Shown here: positions 1 through 6,356 of the stretch, piece after piece | Numbering within the stretch: the stretch's first letter is position 1 | How the letters are laid out: every line of letters starts with the position of its first letter | DNA from: Candidatus Zixiibacteriota bacterium | GTDB lineage: Bacteria > Zixibacteria > MSB-5A5 > GN15 > PGXB01 | NCBI GenBank assembly: GCA_024230695.1 | Contig: JAAERC010000231.1 | Location: 1-8,430 of the forward strand | Reading direction: 5' to 3' | DNA: 8,430 nt | Position numbers and translations under genes: made by a program | The notes under the pieces: model-generated | Seen by the model: only the letters and a program-made list of their open reading frames with translations | Told to the model about the DNA's origin: nothing | The model's database searches: none

Positions 1-271
1 CGCTTTAGTCAAACAATATGCCAGACTTTTTGCGATGGAAGATGTTAAACTGACTTTCCAAAAAGAGGCATTATGGGAAGCGGTTGATATCGCCGAAAAG
101 AAAAAAACCGGCGCCAGAGCGCTTCGTTCAATTCTGGAAAAAGCTCTGCTTGGTTTAATGTTTGAGACACCATCCAAGGAAGATGTTGAAGAGATAATTG
201 TCACGCCGGATATTATTAAGCGTACGGGCGATGCTGAGATAGTTAAAAAATCAGCCAAAAAAACCGGCTGA
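1..271 (+). CDS. clpX: ATP-dependent Clp protease ATP-binding subunit ClpX, C-terminal fragment
   Basis: This is the 3' end of clpX, read in the frame starting at base 2; the 5' part lies outside the window. About 89 residues are visible. They begin ALVKQYARLFAME, which matches the stretch of ClpX just after the AAA+ core, followed by the small C-terminal AAA+ subdomain. The KKKTGARALRSILE segment is the sensor-2 region, whose Arg contacts nucleotide, and the LMFETPS segment corresponds to the LMYDLPS-type motif of the family. ClpX is the cytoplasmic hexameric unfoldase that feeds tagged proteins into ClpP. The tail after IIKR is short and lysine-rich (KKSAKKTG) and is not a conserved ClpX feature. 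Its codons overlap a hairpin that probably terminates the convergent gene. The TGA stop is at 269-271, five bases from the stop of the neighbouring minus-strand gene. The family assignment is secure from sequence similarity recalled from memory. Confidence 0.93.
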   Translation, partial: ALVKQYARLFAMEDVKLTFQKEALWEAVDIAEKKKTGARALRSILEKALLGLMFETPSKEDVEEIIVTPDIIKRTGDAEIVKKSAKKTG

Positions 272-274
272 TTT
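245..274 (-). terminator. Intrinsic terminator of the 277-783 gene, inside the clpX 3' end
   Basis: Read on the minus strand, AAATCAGCC (274-266) pairs perfectly with GGCTGATTT (256-248). The stem is 9 bp around a 9-base loop (265-257), and the distal arm runs into a T tract covering 250-245. The hairpin begins 2 bases after the minus-strand TGA at 277-279, the expected place for a terminator of that gene. On the + strand the same hairpin is followed by AATCAG rather than T, so it should not be an intrinsic terminator for clpX. All of the hairpin except its last three bases lies in clpX codons. Confidence 0.75.
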
Positions 275-276
275 AA

Positions 277-783
277 TCAGAACGAATAAGTCAGATTATA
301 CGAAATCAAATTAGTATTAAAAGCAAACTCTCTTTTTATATCAAAACCAAAATGAGCCTTTTCTTCTTCACCATTGTAGAATCGTGCCGCTTTTTTTAAA
401 TGTCCGTCGGAAACAATTTCAAAAATCGTTGAGATGATACAAAGAGGTACTCCGATTTGCAAAAGAGTTTTATCAGAATCCTCATATTTGTCTGCCAAGG
501 CTTTGCCGGCGGCCCAGCCAACCATCCATCCCCCGGGCATACCGGTAATTAACGATAATGTTTTATTAGTTTTATATTTCGTCAACTCATTGAGAGCTTC
601 ATTGTTATCTTCAAATTCCAGATAAAGAGGTGCCCCAGTATTTCCAACTTTGCGATATTCGTCATTATCAATTGAATATTTCCATCCGCCAAAAATATTT
701 TTCTTAAGTGTAATTTTTTGCGCGGATGCCACATTAACTAAACAGATAATCAATACAGCAAAAAATAGTATAGCCTTTTTCAT
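277..783 (-). CDS. Small exported protein of unknown function with an outer-membrane-like C-terminus
   Basis: I do not recognise this 168-residue protein. Residues 1-21 form a clear Sec signal peptide: KK at the N-terminus, a hydrophobic core, and an ASA|Q signal peptidase I site. There is no lipobox cysteine. The mature part has a polar N-terminal section, a Gly-rich hydrophobic segment near residues 76-97 (GMPGGWMVGWAAGKAL), a second hydrophobic stretch near 107-124, then KKAARFYN near 130-137. It ends with two strand-like pieces and the terminus SYNLTYSF. The alternating hydrophobic/aromatic pattern with a final Phe resembles the C-terminal signal of outer-membrane beta-barrel proteins, so an envelope location in a diderm is inferred. 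The protein is too short for an ordinary barrel. The ATG start is supported by GGAGG four bases upstream (792-788). The gene has its own promoter and terminator, so it is probably monocistronic. Confidence 0.75.
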   Translation of the reverse strand: MKKAILFFAVLIICLVNVASAQKITLKKNIFGGWKYSIDNDEYRKVGNTGAPLYLEFEDNNEALNELTKYKTNKTLSLITGMPGGWMVGWAAGKALADKYEDSDKTLLQIGVPLCIISTIFEIVSDGHLKKAARFYNGEEEKAHFGFDIKREFAFNTNLISYNLTYSF

Positions 784-814
784 ATCGCCTCCATCAAATG
801 ATAATTTGAAACCT

Positions 815-843
815 ATGATATGGAAGTATTACACATAAGTCAA
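815..843 (-). promoter_or_regulatory. Sigma70-type promoter of the 277-783 gene
   Basis: On the minus strand TTGACT (843-838) is followed after exactly 17 bases by TATCAT (820-815). Each hexamer matches consensus at 5 of 6 positions. The start point would fall near 808, giving a leader of about 25 bases that contains the GGAGG ribosome-binding site. The promoter lies between the end of the upstream operon at 891 and the ATG at 783, so the small gene can be transcribed independently. It has not been tested against background scores. Confidence 0.65.
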
Positions 844-890
844 TAGAGATAGGATATTTTTTACTTGTTAAAAGCAAGGAACATTCAAAA

Positions 891-1784
891 TTATGTCAAA
901 CAGATGCCCAGTAAAATCGAATTGAAGATGTTATCAGAGGTATCAACTGCTGAAGATGATGCTATCGGAACCGGTGCACCATACAACACCGATGCCGCCT
1001 CGGCTTTGGCATACATCACCATTGCCTTATAAGTCCCATTAGCCGTTTCCATATTCGACATAGCAAAAATATCGGTATCACCGGCCACTTTCGAATTGGT
1101 GATTCCTTTTGATTTAGCCACTTCGGTTTTTATTGCAACGTCAAAAGAGAGCGGGCCGTCGATTAGGACGTTCTTGATCTGTCCCCGGTCCGACATCTTT
1201 GCTATCGCCGCTTCCAGCATTGTTGTTTGAATAGCAGGATAAATCGCTTCAACGGCGGCCATAAGCCCCGCTTTGGGAAGTTCATTGCCAAGTTTATTGC
1301 AGACTTTAGTCGCATTTTGGACAACATTAATCATTTGTGCCGCATTGGGTTCCGGGATAACGCCACCATCGGTGACAAACATCAGCTTATGATATCTTTC
1401 GGTATGCAAAACACCAATATGTGTCAAAACTGTTTTCCTTGAAACAAAACCGCTTTGGTCGGCATAAAGCAGATCAACAAAATCACGAGTCTTGATATTA
1501 CATTTAAGCAGAAAATCAAATTCGCCATTAGATGCTTTTTCAATTGCAATCTGACAGGCTTGTTTCGGATCAGGTGCATCTATTATTTCAAAATCAGTTG
1601 ACAATTTTTCTGTTTCATTTTTGGGACCGATTAAGGTCGGTACAATGAATCCGGCATCGGTCGTCTTTTTTATAGCAGAAATATATTTTTTATTAGTCGC
1701 GTATATTATACCTACTTTTTTGACACCGCTATTCTTAATTTTTTCCGAAGTTGCATCGTGCAGTTCCTCAAATGATTTTATCAT
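891..1784 (-). CDS. ptb: Divergent phosphate acetyl/butyryltransferase-family paralogue
   Basis: This 297-residue protein belongs to the phosphate acetyl/butyryl transferase family, whose members convert acyl-CoA plus phosphate to acyl-phosphate plus CoA. Family landmarks are THIGVLHTERYHKL (121-134), TDGG (138-141), AKMSDRGQIK near 195-204, DGPLSFD (209-215), VAGDTDIF (233-240) and GAPVPI (269-274). Two normally conserved motifs are altered. The MKG motif of the adjacent paralogue is LKC here (93-95). The SRxD motif near the C-terminus is SAVD (278-281), so the Arg is replaced by Ala279. In acetyl phosphotransferases the corresponding Ser-Arg pair is part of the active site, so the chemistry may be changed or lost, although the rest of the fold looks intact. 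The ATG overlaps the stop of the upstream paralogue by 4 bases (ATGA), with GGAGA at 1795-1791 as ribosome-binding site. It is the last gene of the ior-buk-ptb operon. I see no intrinsic terminator after it. Confidence 0.85.
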   Translation of the reverse strand: MIKSFEELHDATSEKIKNSGVKKVGIIYATNKKYISAIKKTTDAGFIVPTLIGPKNETEKLSTDFEIIDAPDPKQACQIAIEKASNGEFDFLLKCNIKTRDFVDLLYADQSGFVSRKTVLTHIGVLHTERYHKLMFVTDGGVIPEPNAAQMINVVQNATKVCNKLGNELPKAGLMAAVEAIYPAIQTTMLEAAIAKMSDRGQIKNVLIDGPLSFDVAIKTEVAKSKGITNSKVAGDTDIFAMSNMETANGTYKAMVMYAKAEAASVLYGAPVPIASSSAVDTSDNIFNSILLGICLT

Positions 1785-2743
1785 GATGTTTCTCCGAAGC
1801 CAATATTTTTGTAGTACTCCGCTACCAGACAGGCAATCGATACTGAAGCCTTTTTATTTTTTAACGTGTCGGTTCGAGAAACCAAACTTATCGGCACTCT
1901 CGCACCGGTTATAACTCCGGCAAAAACCGTATCGGCAAAATTAATCAATGACTTGGCGATAATATTGCATTCCTCAAGCGAGCTGACCAGATAAATATCA
2001 GCTTCGCCAACTACCGGGCCTTCGATATTTTTCGCCTGGGCAATTTCTTTTGATGTCGCAGTGTCAAAAGCTAATGGACCCTGCAACTGAACATTGTCGA
2101 TTTTCAGTTCCGCGAATTTATCTATTAGTTTTTTGCATTCAAGTGATGATGGTACCGAATCATATTCGGCGTCCACGCCGCTTGCGAGAGCGACTTTGAC
2201 CGGACAAATCCCAAGTGCTTTATTGACTAACACGGCGTTTTCAATGATTTGAATCTTTTGCTCAAGATTTGGACGCACCACCATGCCGCCATCGGTCATT
2301 GAAAGTAATTTATGATACCCGGGAATATCAAGGACGGCCGTATGTGAAACGGTATTTTTTGTTCTTAAACCAAACTCTTTAGATAATACTGTCTTAAGTA
2401 AGGCCGAAGTCGAGACAAACCCTTTCATGACAACATCTGCATTGCCTTCAGCTGCCATTTTAACGGCTTCATAAGTTGCCTTTTGCGGATCAGATTGGTC
2501 GATAACATCAAGATTGGTTATGTCGATATTTTCTTTATCAGAAATCTCTTCGATTTTATTTTTATCACCAAACAGAGTTGCGTCAAGGATTCCATCGGCA
2601 TTAGAAGATGACAACGCCCCGATAACATCAACATCCTGCGCTCCGGCCACCGCGACCATTTTTTTCTGGCCGGATTTGGCAAGTTGTGCCGCCACTTTTA
2701 TAATTTGATCTGAGGAGCTAATCGGTTCTATTTTTGTTTCCAT
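1781..2743 (-). CDS. ptb: Phosphate butyryltransferase (phosphate acyltransferase)
   Basis: This 320-residue protein is a canonical phosphate butyryltransferase-type enzyme and should exchange the CoA of an acyl-CoA for phosphate. Visible motifs are MKG (106-108), SHTAVLDIPGYHKL (133-146), TDGGM (150-154), GPLAFD (222-227), VGEADIY (245-251) and GARVPISLVSRTDT (280-293). The last carries the Ser289-Arg290 pair matching the catalytic Ser-Arg of the acetyltransferase branch. Its length fits the Ptb group, just over 300 residues, with no extra domains. It lies directly after butyrate kinase (10-base gap) and overlaps the second ptb paralogue by 4 bases. With IorAB upstream, the natural substrate may be an arylacetyl-CoA or branched acyl-CoA rather than butyryl-CoA; this is inference. 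The ATG start has no strong Shine-Dalgarno sequence, so translation is perhaps coupled to buk. Phosphate acetyltransferase is the alternative name, but the buk partner favours Ptb. Confidence 0.9.
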   Translation of the reverse strand: METKIEPISSSDQIIKVAAQLAKSGQKKMVAVAGAQDVDVIGALSSSNADGILDATLFGDKNKIEEISDKENIDITNLDVIDQSDPQKATYEAVKMAAEGNADVVMKGFVSTSALLKTVLSKEFGLRTKNTVSHTAVLDIPGYHKLLSMTDGGMVVRPNLEQKIQIIENAVLVNKALGICPVKVALASGVDAEYDSVPSSLECKKLIDKFAELKIDNVQLQGPLAFDTATSKEIAQAKNIEGPVVGEADIYLVSSLEECNIIAKSLINFADTVFAGVITGARVPISLVSRTDTLKNKKASVSIACLVAEYYKNIGFGETS

Positions 2744-2753
2744 ACAATTTATA

Positions 2754-3824
2754 CTAATATTCTTTAGGTGATTCCTCGTTATTTAACACTCTAATAGCAC
2801 CACCGGCCAGTGCCGACATTTCAAATTCTCCCGGTACCAGAATTACTTTGCCCAAAAATGAAATCTGCTCGGATAAAATATCTGTTAACTTTCTAGATTG
2901 GGCCATCCCTCCGGTAAGAATAATTCCATCAATTTGACCTTTTAACACAACAGCACATGCGCCGACCTCTTTGGCGATTTGATAAAGCATTGCGTTATAG
3001 TACAACTTTGCTTTCTCGTCACCGTTGTCGATTCGTTCTTCAACTTTGCGAACATCGGACTCGCCAAGATAAGCTAACAGTCCCGATTCCCGCGAAAGTT
3101 TTTTGATAAGTTCAGCCTCGGTGTACTTACCGGAATAAGCGAGTTTTACTAATGATCCAATCGGCAATGCTCCGGCGCGGTCCGGAGAAAACGGACCCAT
3201 TCCAAGCAGAGCATCATTAACTTCAATGATTTTTCCATTTTTTATAGCCGCAATCGAAATCCCACCGCCCATATGAACACCAACAAAATTGCAGGTATCG
3301 ATTGTTTTATTGAGCCTTATAGCCTCGCGGCGACAGACCTCACGGAGATTAAGCGCATGTGATCGGCACTTTCTTTCTATCTCGGGGATTCCTGACACAC
3401 GGGCGTAATCACTGAAATCATCAATAGTTACCGGGTCAACAATTATAGAAAAGACATTATACTTTTTACCTAAATGTTTGGCAATTATTGAACCAAGATT
3501 AGAGGCATGGTTGGAGTAGCGCATATTTTTTAGATCATCAAGCATCTGCTCGTTGATATTATATATACCACTTTCAAGTGGCCGCATCGGCGCGCCACGT
3601 CCGGCGATTGCCACAACTTCTGTATTGTCGATATCCTGTTCGGCAAGCCAGCTTTCGATTCCGTTTAATCTCAAATCAAACTGATCGGCAACATTGTCGA
3701 ACTGCGCCAACTGATCGGATGGATGAGACACCGCTGATTCGGCGAGACATTTATTATTTATATCAAACAGTGCAACTTTGGTTGATGTCGAACCGGGATT
3801 AACGACTATGATTACCTTATCCAT
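2754..3824 (-). CDS. buk: Butyrate kinase (acyl-phosphate:ADP phosphotransferase)
   Basis: Butyrate kinase makes ATP and a free carboxylic acid from an acyl-phosphate and ADP in the cytoplasm. The 356 residues equal the usual family length. Motifs of the acetate/butyrate kinase (ASKHA) fold are in order: NPGSTSTK (9-16, phosphate 1), GRGAP (75-79), SNHASNLG (104-111), VDPVTIDD (129-136), VHMGGGIS (183-190, phosphate 2), GPFSPDRAGALP (210-221), TGGMA (304-308, adenosine site) and PGEFEMSALAGGA (331-343). The GPFSPDRAG segment is typical of Buk rather than acetate kinase. No key motif is missing. The ATG is preceded by AAGGGAG (3834-3828), three bases away. It sits 18 bases after iorB and 10 bases before ptb, so it is mid-operon. 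The acid released is probably an aryl- or branched-chain acid, given the neighbouring IorAB; this is inferred and not readable from the kinase itself. Confidence 0.95.
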   Translation of the reverse strand: MDKVIIVVNPGSTSTKVALFDINNKCLAESAVSHPSDQLAQFDNVADQFDLRLNGIESWLAEQDIDNTEVVAIAGRGAPMRPLESGIYNINEQMLDDLKNMRYSNHASNLGSIIAKHLGKKYNVFSIIVDPVTIDDFSDYARVSGIPEIERKCRSHALNLREVCRREAIRLNKTIDTCNFVGVHMGGGISIAAIKNGKIIEVNDALLGMGPFSPDRAGALPIGSLVKLAYSGKYTEAELIKKLSRESGLLAYLGESDVRKVEERIDNGDEKAKLYYNAMLYQIAKEVGACAVVLKGQIDGIILTGGMAQSRKLTDILSEQISFLGKVILVPGEFEMSALAGGAIRVLNNEESPKEY

Positions 3825-3842
3825 ACACTCCCTTATATAGTA

Positions 3843-4451
3843 TCAGGCAGAAACTATTTTTGATTCTTTCGCCAATTCCTGTCCTTTGGCAAATGCCTTA
3901 AGATTTATATCCACAAACTTTGCTTTCACTCGCGTTTTGATTGCTTCATCCCAAATAGATTTATCAAATCCAAGGTCACCTGAAATCACACCTAATAGAA
4001 GAATATTTACTAATCTGGGATTTCCCAGCTCAATCGCGATTTTATCGGCATCAAGAGCAACCACCCGACTGACCTTTGATTTTAATTCGGCAATCGGATC
4101 ATCAGGATATTCAAATTGACCGCCCGATGATGCAATCGGAGGTACCAGTCTGGTCTGTGAAGTGGCGATCAAGCCATCTTTTTTGAGCCATTCAATCGAA
4201 CGCAAGGCTTCCGCCTGTTCAAATGAAACAATTATATCTGATTGTCCATATGGAATAATCGGCGAATATACTTTGGTGCCGAATTTAACATGCGAGGTCA
4301 CTACACCGCCGCGTTGTGACATTCCGTGAACTTCTGATTTTTTAACATCCAAACCAGCCAACATAGCGGTCTCTGATAGAACTTCTGAGGCCAGCAAGAC
4401 ACCTTGTCCGCCAACACCAACGATCAAGACATTTGTTATATCATTTTTCAT
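3843..4451 (-). CDS. iorB: Indolepyruvate:ferredoxin oxidoreductase, beta subunit
   Basis: This 202-residue protein is the gamma-type (pyruvate-ferredoxin oxidoreductase catalytic domain) subunit that pairs with IorA. It has a nucleotide-binding-like N-terminus with GVGGQGV (12-18), then the family signature SEVHGMSQRGG (39-49), followed by DIIVSFEQAEALR (72-84) and NPRLVNILLLG near 144-154. These are conserved in IorB and in the gamma subunits of related 2-oxoacid:ferredoxin oxidoreductases, where the domain binds the CoA portion. Its length is normal and it carries no Fe-S motif, as expected. The ATG overlaps the iorA stop by 4 bases (ATGA at 4451-4448), and AGGGGG (4463-4458) serves as ribosome-binding site. 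This arrangement suggests coupled, roughly equimolar synthesis of the two subunits. The cytoplasmic enzyme converts aryl-pyruvate, CoA and oxidised ferredoxin to arylacetyl-CoA, CO2 and reduced ferredoxin. Confidence 0.93.
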   Translation of the reverse strand: MKNDITNVLIVGVGGQGVLLASEVLSETAMLAGLDVKKSEVHGMSQRGGVVTSHVKFGTKVYSPIIPYGQSDIIVSFEQAEALRSIEWLKKDGLIATSQTRLVPPIASSGGQFEYPDDPIAELKSKVSRVVALDADKIAIELGNPRLVNILLLGVISGDLGFDKSIWDEAIKTRVKAKFVDINLKAFAKGQELAKESKIVSA

Positions 4452-6238
4452 TTTGTTCCCCCTACAGTCGCCGGTTCTTCAACCAAAACAATCGCCTCCG
4501 GTTTGCATATCTGCGCACAAACGGCGCATCCGGTACAAAGTTGCGGGTCTATCACAGCCTTTGGCTTGTTCCTTTTGGTTTTTTCTTTTGACTGTGATAT
4601 TGCCGGACAACCGATTCTGAAACAGGCACTGCATCCGTTACACTCATCAAGAACAACTTCAAATGGTTTATCCATCACTCGCTTCGGCATCAAGACGCAT
4701 GGCTTATTTGTAATCACCACCGATGGACCGGGACGTTTCAATTCTTCTTTGAGGATATCAAGGGTCGCTTGATAATCGTATGCATCAATTTCACGCACCG
4801 ATTCAACGCCAAGTGCTTTGCATAATTTAACGAGATCAACTTCTTTGGTTTCCTCGCCCATCAATGTATATCCGGTTGCCGGATTTTGTTGCCCGCCGGT
4901 CATAGCGGTGATTCTGTTGTCCAAAATTACCAGAGTAATATTGCTTTTGTTATAGACGGCATCAAGCAAGCCGGTTATCCCTGAGTGCAAAAAGGTGGAA
5001 TCACCAATAACCGCGGCGGTGCCGTTTTCATCAGGATTGACTTTCTCCATACCAATTGCGTTACCAATTGACGCACCCATACAGATACAGGTATCCATAA
5101 TATTTAAGGGAGGTAAAACAGCCAGAGTGTAACATCCGATATCGCCGGTGACAGGTACTTTCAATTTTTTCAGTGCCATAAAAGGCGCCCGATGCGGGCA
5201 TCCCGGACAAAGCACCGGCGGACGCGGGAACAACTGCTCTGGTTTATGATCGGCCATCGTTACCTTATCAATAATACCGGCTTCCTTTAAACCAAGTGCT
5301 ACTTTGTACGGTGACAGTTCACCAAGATTGGAGAAATATTTTTTACCTTCAACATTTATCCCGGCCGCTTTTATCTGCTCTTCGTAGTACGGTTCAAGTT
5401 CTTCGATTATCAGAACTGTTTTATGAGTTTCAACAAACTTACGAATCTTTTTTAATGGAAGCGGAAAACCAAATCCGATTTTAAGATAATCGGCCTCGGG
5501 TAAATTATCTTTGGCATATTGATAGGCGATCCCGCCGGTGATAATACCGATTTCGGAACCATTATCTTCAATATAATTGAGTTCTGTTTCTTCAGAGTAT
5601 TTTTTGAGTTTCTCAAGTCGTTCGACAACTACTACATGACGTTTCCGGGCATTCGACGGAACCATCACATACTTGTTCATGTCCCGCTCAAAACCTTTGG
5701 CCAGCGGCTCGATCGGTTCACCTTCCTGTACTATCCCTTTGGAATGAGAAATACGGGTTGTCATCCTCAACATTACCGGGGTATCAAACTGCTCTGATAC
5801 CTCACAGGACAGTTTTACAAAATCTTTTGATTCCTGACTATCGCTCGGCTCCAGAAACGGGATCTGAGCAAATTTGGCATAGAACCGGTTGTCCTGCTCA
5901 TTCTGCGATGAGTGCATCTCGGGATCATCGGCCGAAACAATCACAAATCCTCCCCCGACCCCGGTGTATGCAAAGGTCATAAACGGATCGGCGGCAACAT
6001 TCAGACCAACATGTTTCATCGTTACCAATGTTCTGGCACCACCAAGCGACGCACCAATCCCAACTTCAAAAGCCACTTTTTCATTTGGTGACCATTGTGA
6101 ATAAATCGAAGGAAACTTAGAGGCGATATTTTCGAGAATCTCTGTGGAGGGTGTTCCCGGATAAGCCGCGGCAAGTCTGATACCAGCTTCAAGTGCACCT
6201 CGCGCGACCGCCTCATTCCCAGATAAGAAATTTTTCAT
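4448..6238 (-). CDS. iorA: Indolepyruvate:ferredoxin oxidoreductase, alpha subunit
   Basis: IorA is the thiamine-diphosphate and Fe-S subunit that decarboxylates aryl-pyruvates. The 596 residues show the family order. The pyrimidine-binding domain comes first, with AYPGTPSTEI (25-34) and the glutamate of PNEK (Glu53). A middle domain follows (about 230-330), then the CPGCPHR signature (344-350). The thiamine-diphosphate motif runs from GDS (412-414) to DN (440-441), with 25 residues between, followed by MTGGQ (446-450). A C-terminal two-cluster ferredoxin domain ends the protein. Cluster 1 ligands are Cys533, 536, 539 and 544, in CX2CX2CX4CP form. Cluster 2 ligands are Cys568, 571, 574 and 578, where the last is followed by Lys-Pro. 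All cluster ligands are present, so the protein looks active. It is the first gene of the operon, 32 bases or so after the predicted start point, with only a weak AGAG-like ribosome-binding site. Substrate choice (indole-, phenyl- or hydroxyphenyl-pyruvate) cannot be read from the sequence. Confidence 0.95.
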   Translation of the reverse strand: MKNFLSGNEAVARGALEAGIRLAAAYPGTPSTEILENIASKFPSIYSQWSPNEKVAFEVGIGASLGGARTLVTMKHVGLNVAADPFMTFAYTGVGGGFVIVSADDPEMHSSQNEQDNRFYAKFAQIPFLEPSDSQESKDFVKLSCEVSEQFDTPVMLRMTTRISHSKGIVQEGEPIEPLAKGFERDMNKYVMVPSNARKRHVVVVERLEKLKKYSEETELNYIEDNGSEIGIITGGIAYQYAKDNLPEADYLKIGFGFPLPLKKIRKFVETHKTVLIIEELEPYYEEQIKAAGINVEGKKYFSNLGELSPYKVALGLKEAGIIDKVTMADHKPEQLFPRPPVLCPGCPHRAPFMALKKLKVPVTGDIGCYTLAVLPPLNIMDTCICMGASIGNAIGMEKVNPDENGTAAVIGDSTFLHSGITGLLDAVYNKSNITLVILDNRITAMTGGQQNPATGYTLMGEETKEVDLVKLCKALGVESVREIDAYDYQATLDILKEELKRPGPSVVITNKPCVLMPKRVMDKPFEVVLDECNGCSACFRIGCPAISQSKEKTKRNKPKAVIDPQLCTGCAVCAQICKPEAIVLVEEPATVGGTK

Positions 6239-6276
6239 ATTTTATCTCTGCTATTTAACATTCTTTTATTGAAACT

Positions 6277-6305
6277 ATTATAAGAAAAAACCCCATCGGG
6301 GTCAA
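6277..6305 (-). promoter_or_regulatory. Sigma70-type promoter of the iorA-iorB-buk-ptb-ptb operon
   Basis: On the minus strand TTGACC (6305-6300) and a perfect TATAAT (6282-6277) are separated by exactly 17 bases (6299-6283). The start point would be near 6270, leaving a leader of about 32 bases before the iorA ATG at 6238. The spacer contains most of the terminator hairpin and T tract of the upstream MFS gene. I see no clear operator palindrome in the short leader. Confidence 0.7.
6285..6302 (-). terminator. Intrinsic terminator of the MFS gene
   Basis: Read on the minus strand, ACCCC-GAT-GGGGT (6302-6290) forms a 5-bp stem with a 3-base loop, mostly G-C. It is followed by a run of T (6290-6285, then CTT). 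It lies about 55 bases after the MFS stop codon. The stem is short, so efficiency may be moderate. It is nested between the -35 and -10 of the ior operon promoter. Confidence 0.65.
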
Positions 6306-6356
6306 CCGTAGCGGCCATCTCTTTTTATGAATATTTGGCGTGATTTTGGAATAAAA

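Noticed and set aside
268..280. CTGATTTAATCAG palindrome bridging the clpX stop and the convergent stop
   Set aside because: As a hairpin it has only a 5-bp AT-rich stem with a 3-base loop and no T run on either strand. The 9-bp stem at 248-274 uses the same bases and is much better.
434..838. Two + strand open frames opposite the small exported protein gene
   Set aside because: They mirror a minus-strand gene that has a signal peptide, ribosome-binding site, promoter and terminator. Their translations look like no protein family and have no start signals.
862..877. CTTGTTAAAAGCAAG hairpin as terminator of the ptb operon
   Set aside because: The stem is 4-5 bp with a wobble pair, and on the minus strand it is followed by TAAAAAATAT rather than a T run.
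891..1784. The second ptb copy as a pseudogene
   Set aside because: It has no frameshift or premature stop, keeps most family motifs, has a good ribosome-binding site and a coupled start. Only specific motif residues differ.
2754..3824. Acetate kinase instead of butyrate kinase
   Set aside because: The length of about 356 residues and the GPFSPDRAGALP and PGEFEMSALAGGA segments fit butyrate kinase; acetate kinase is longer and differs at these motifs.
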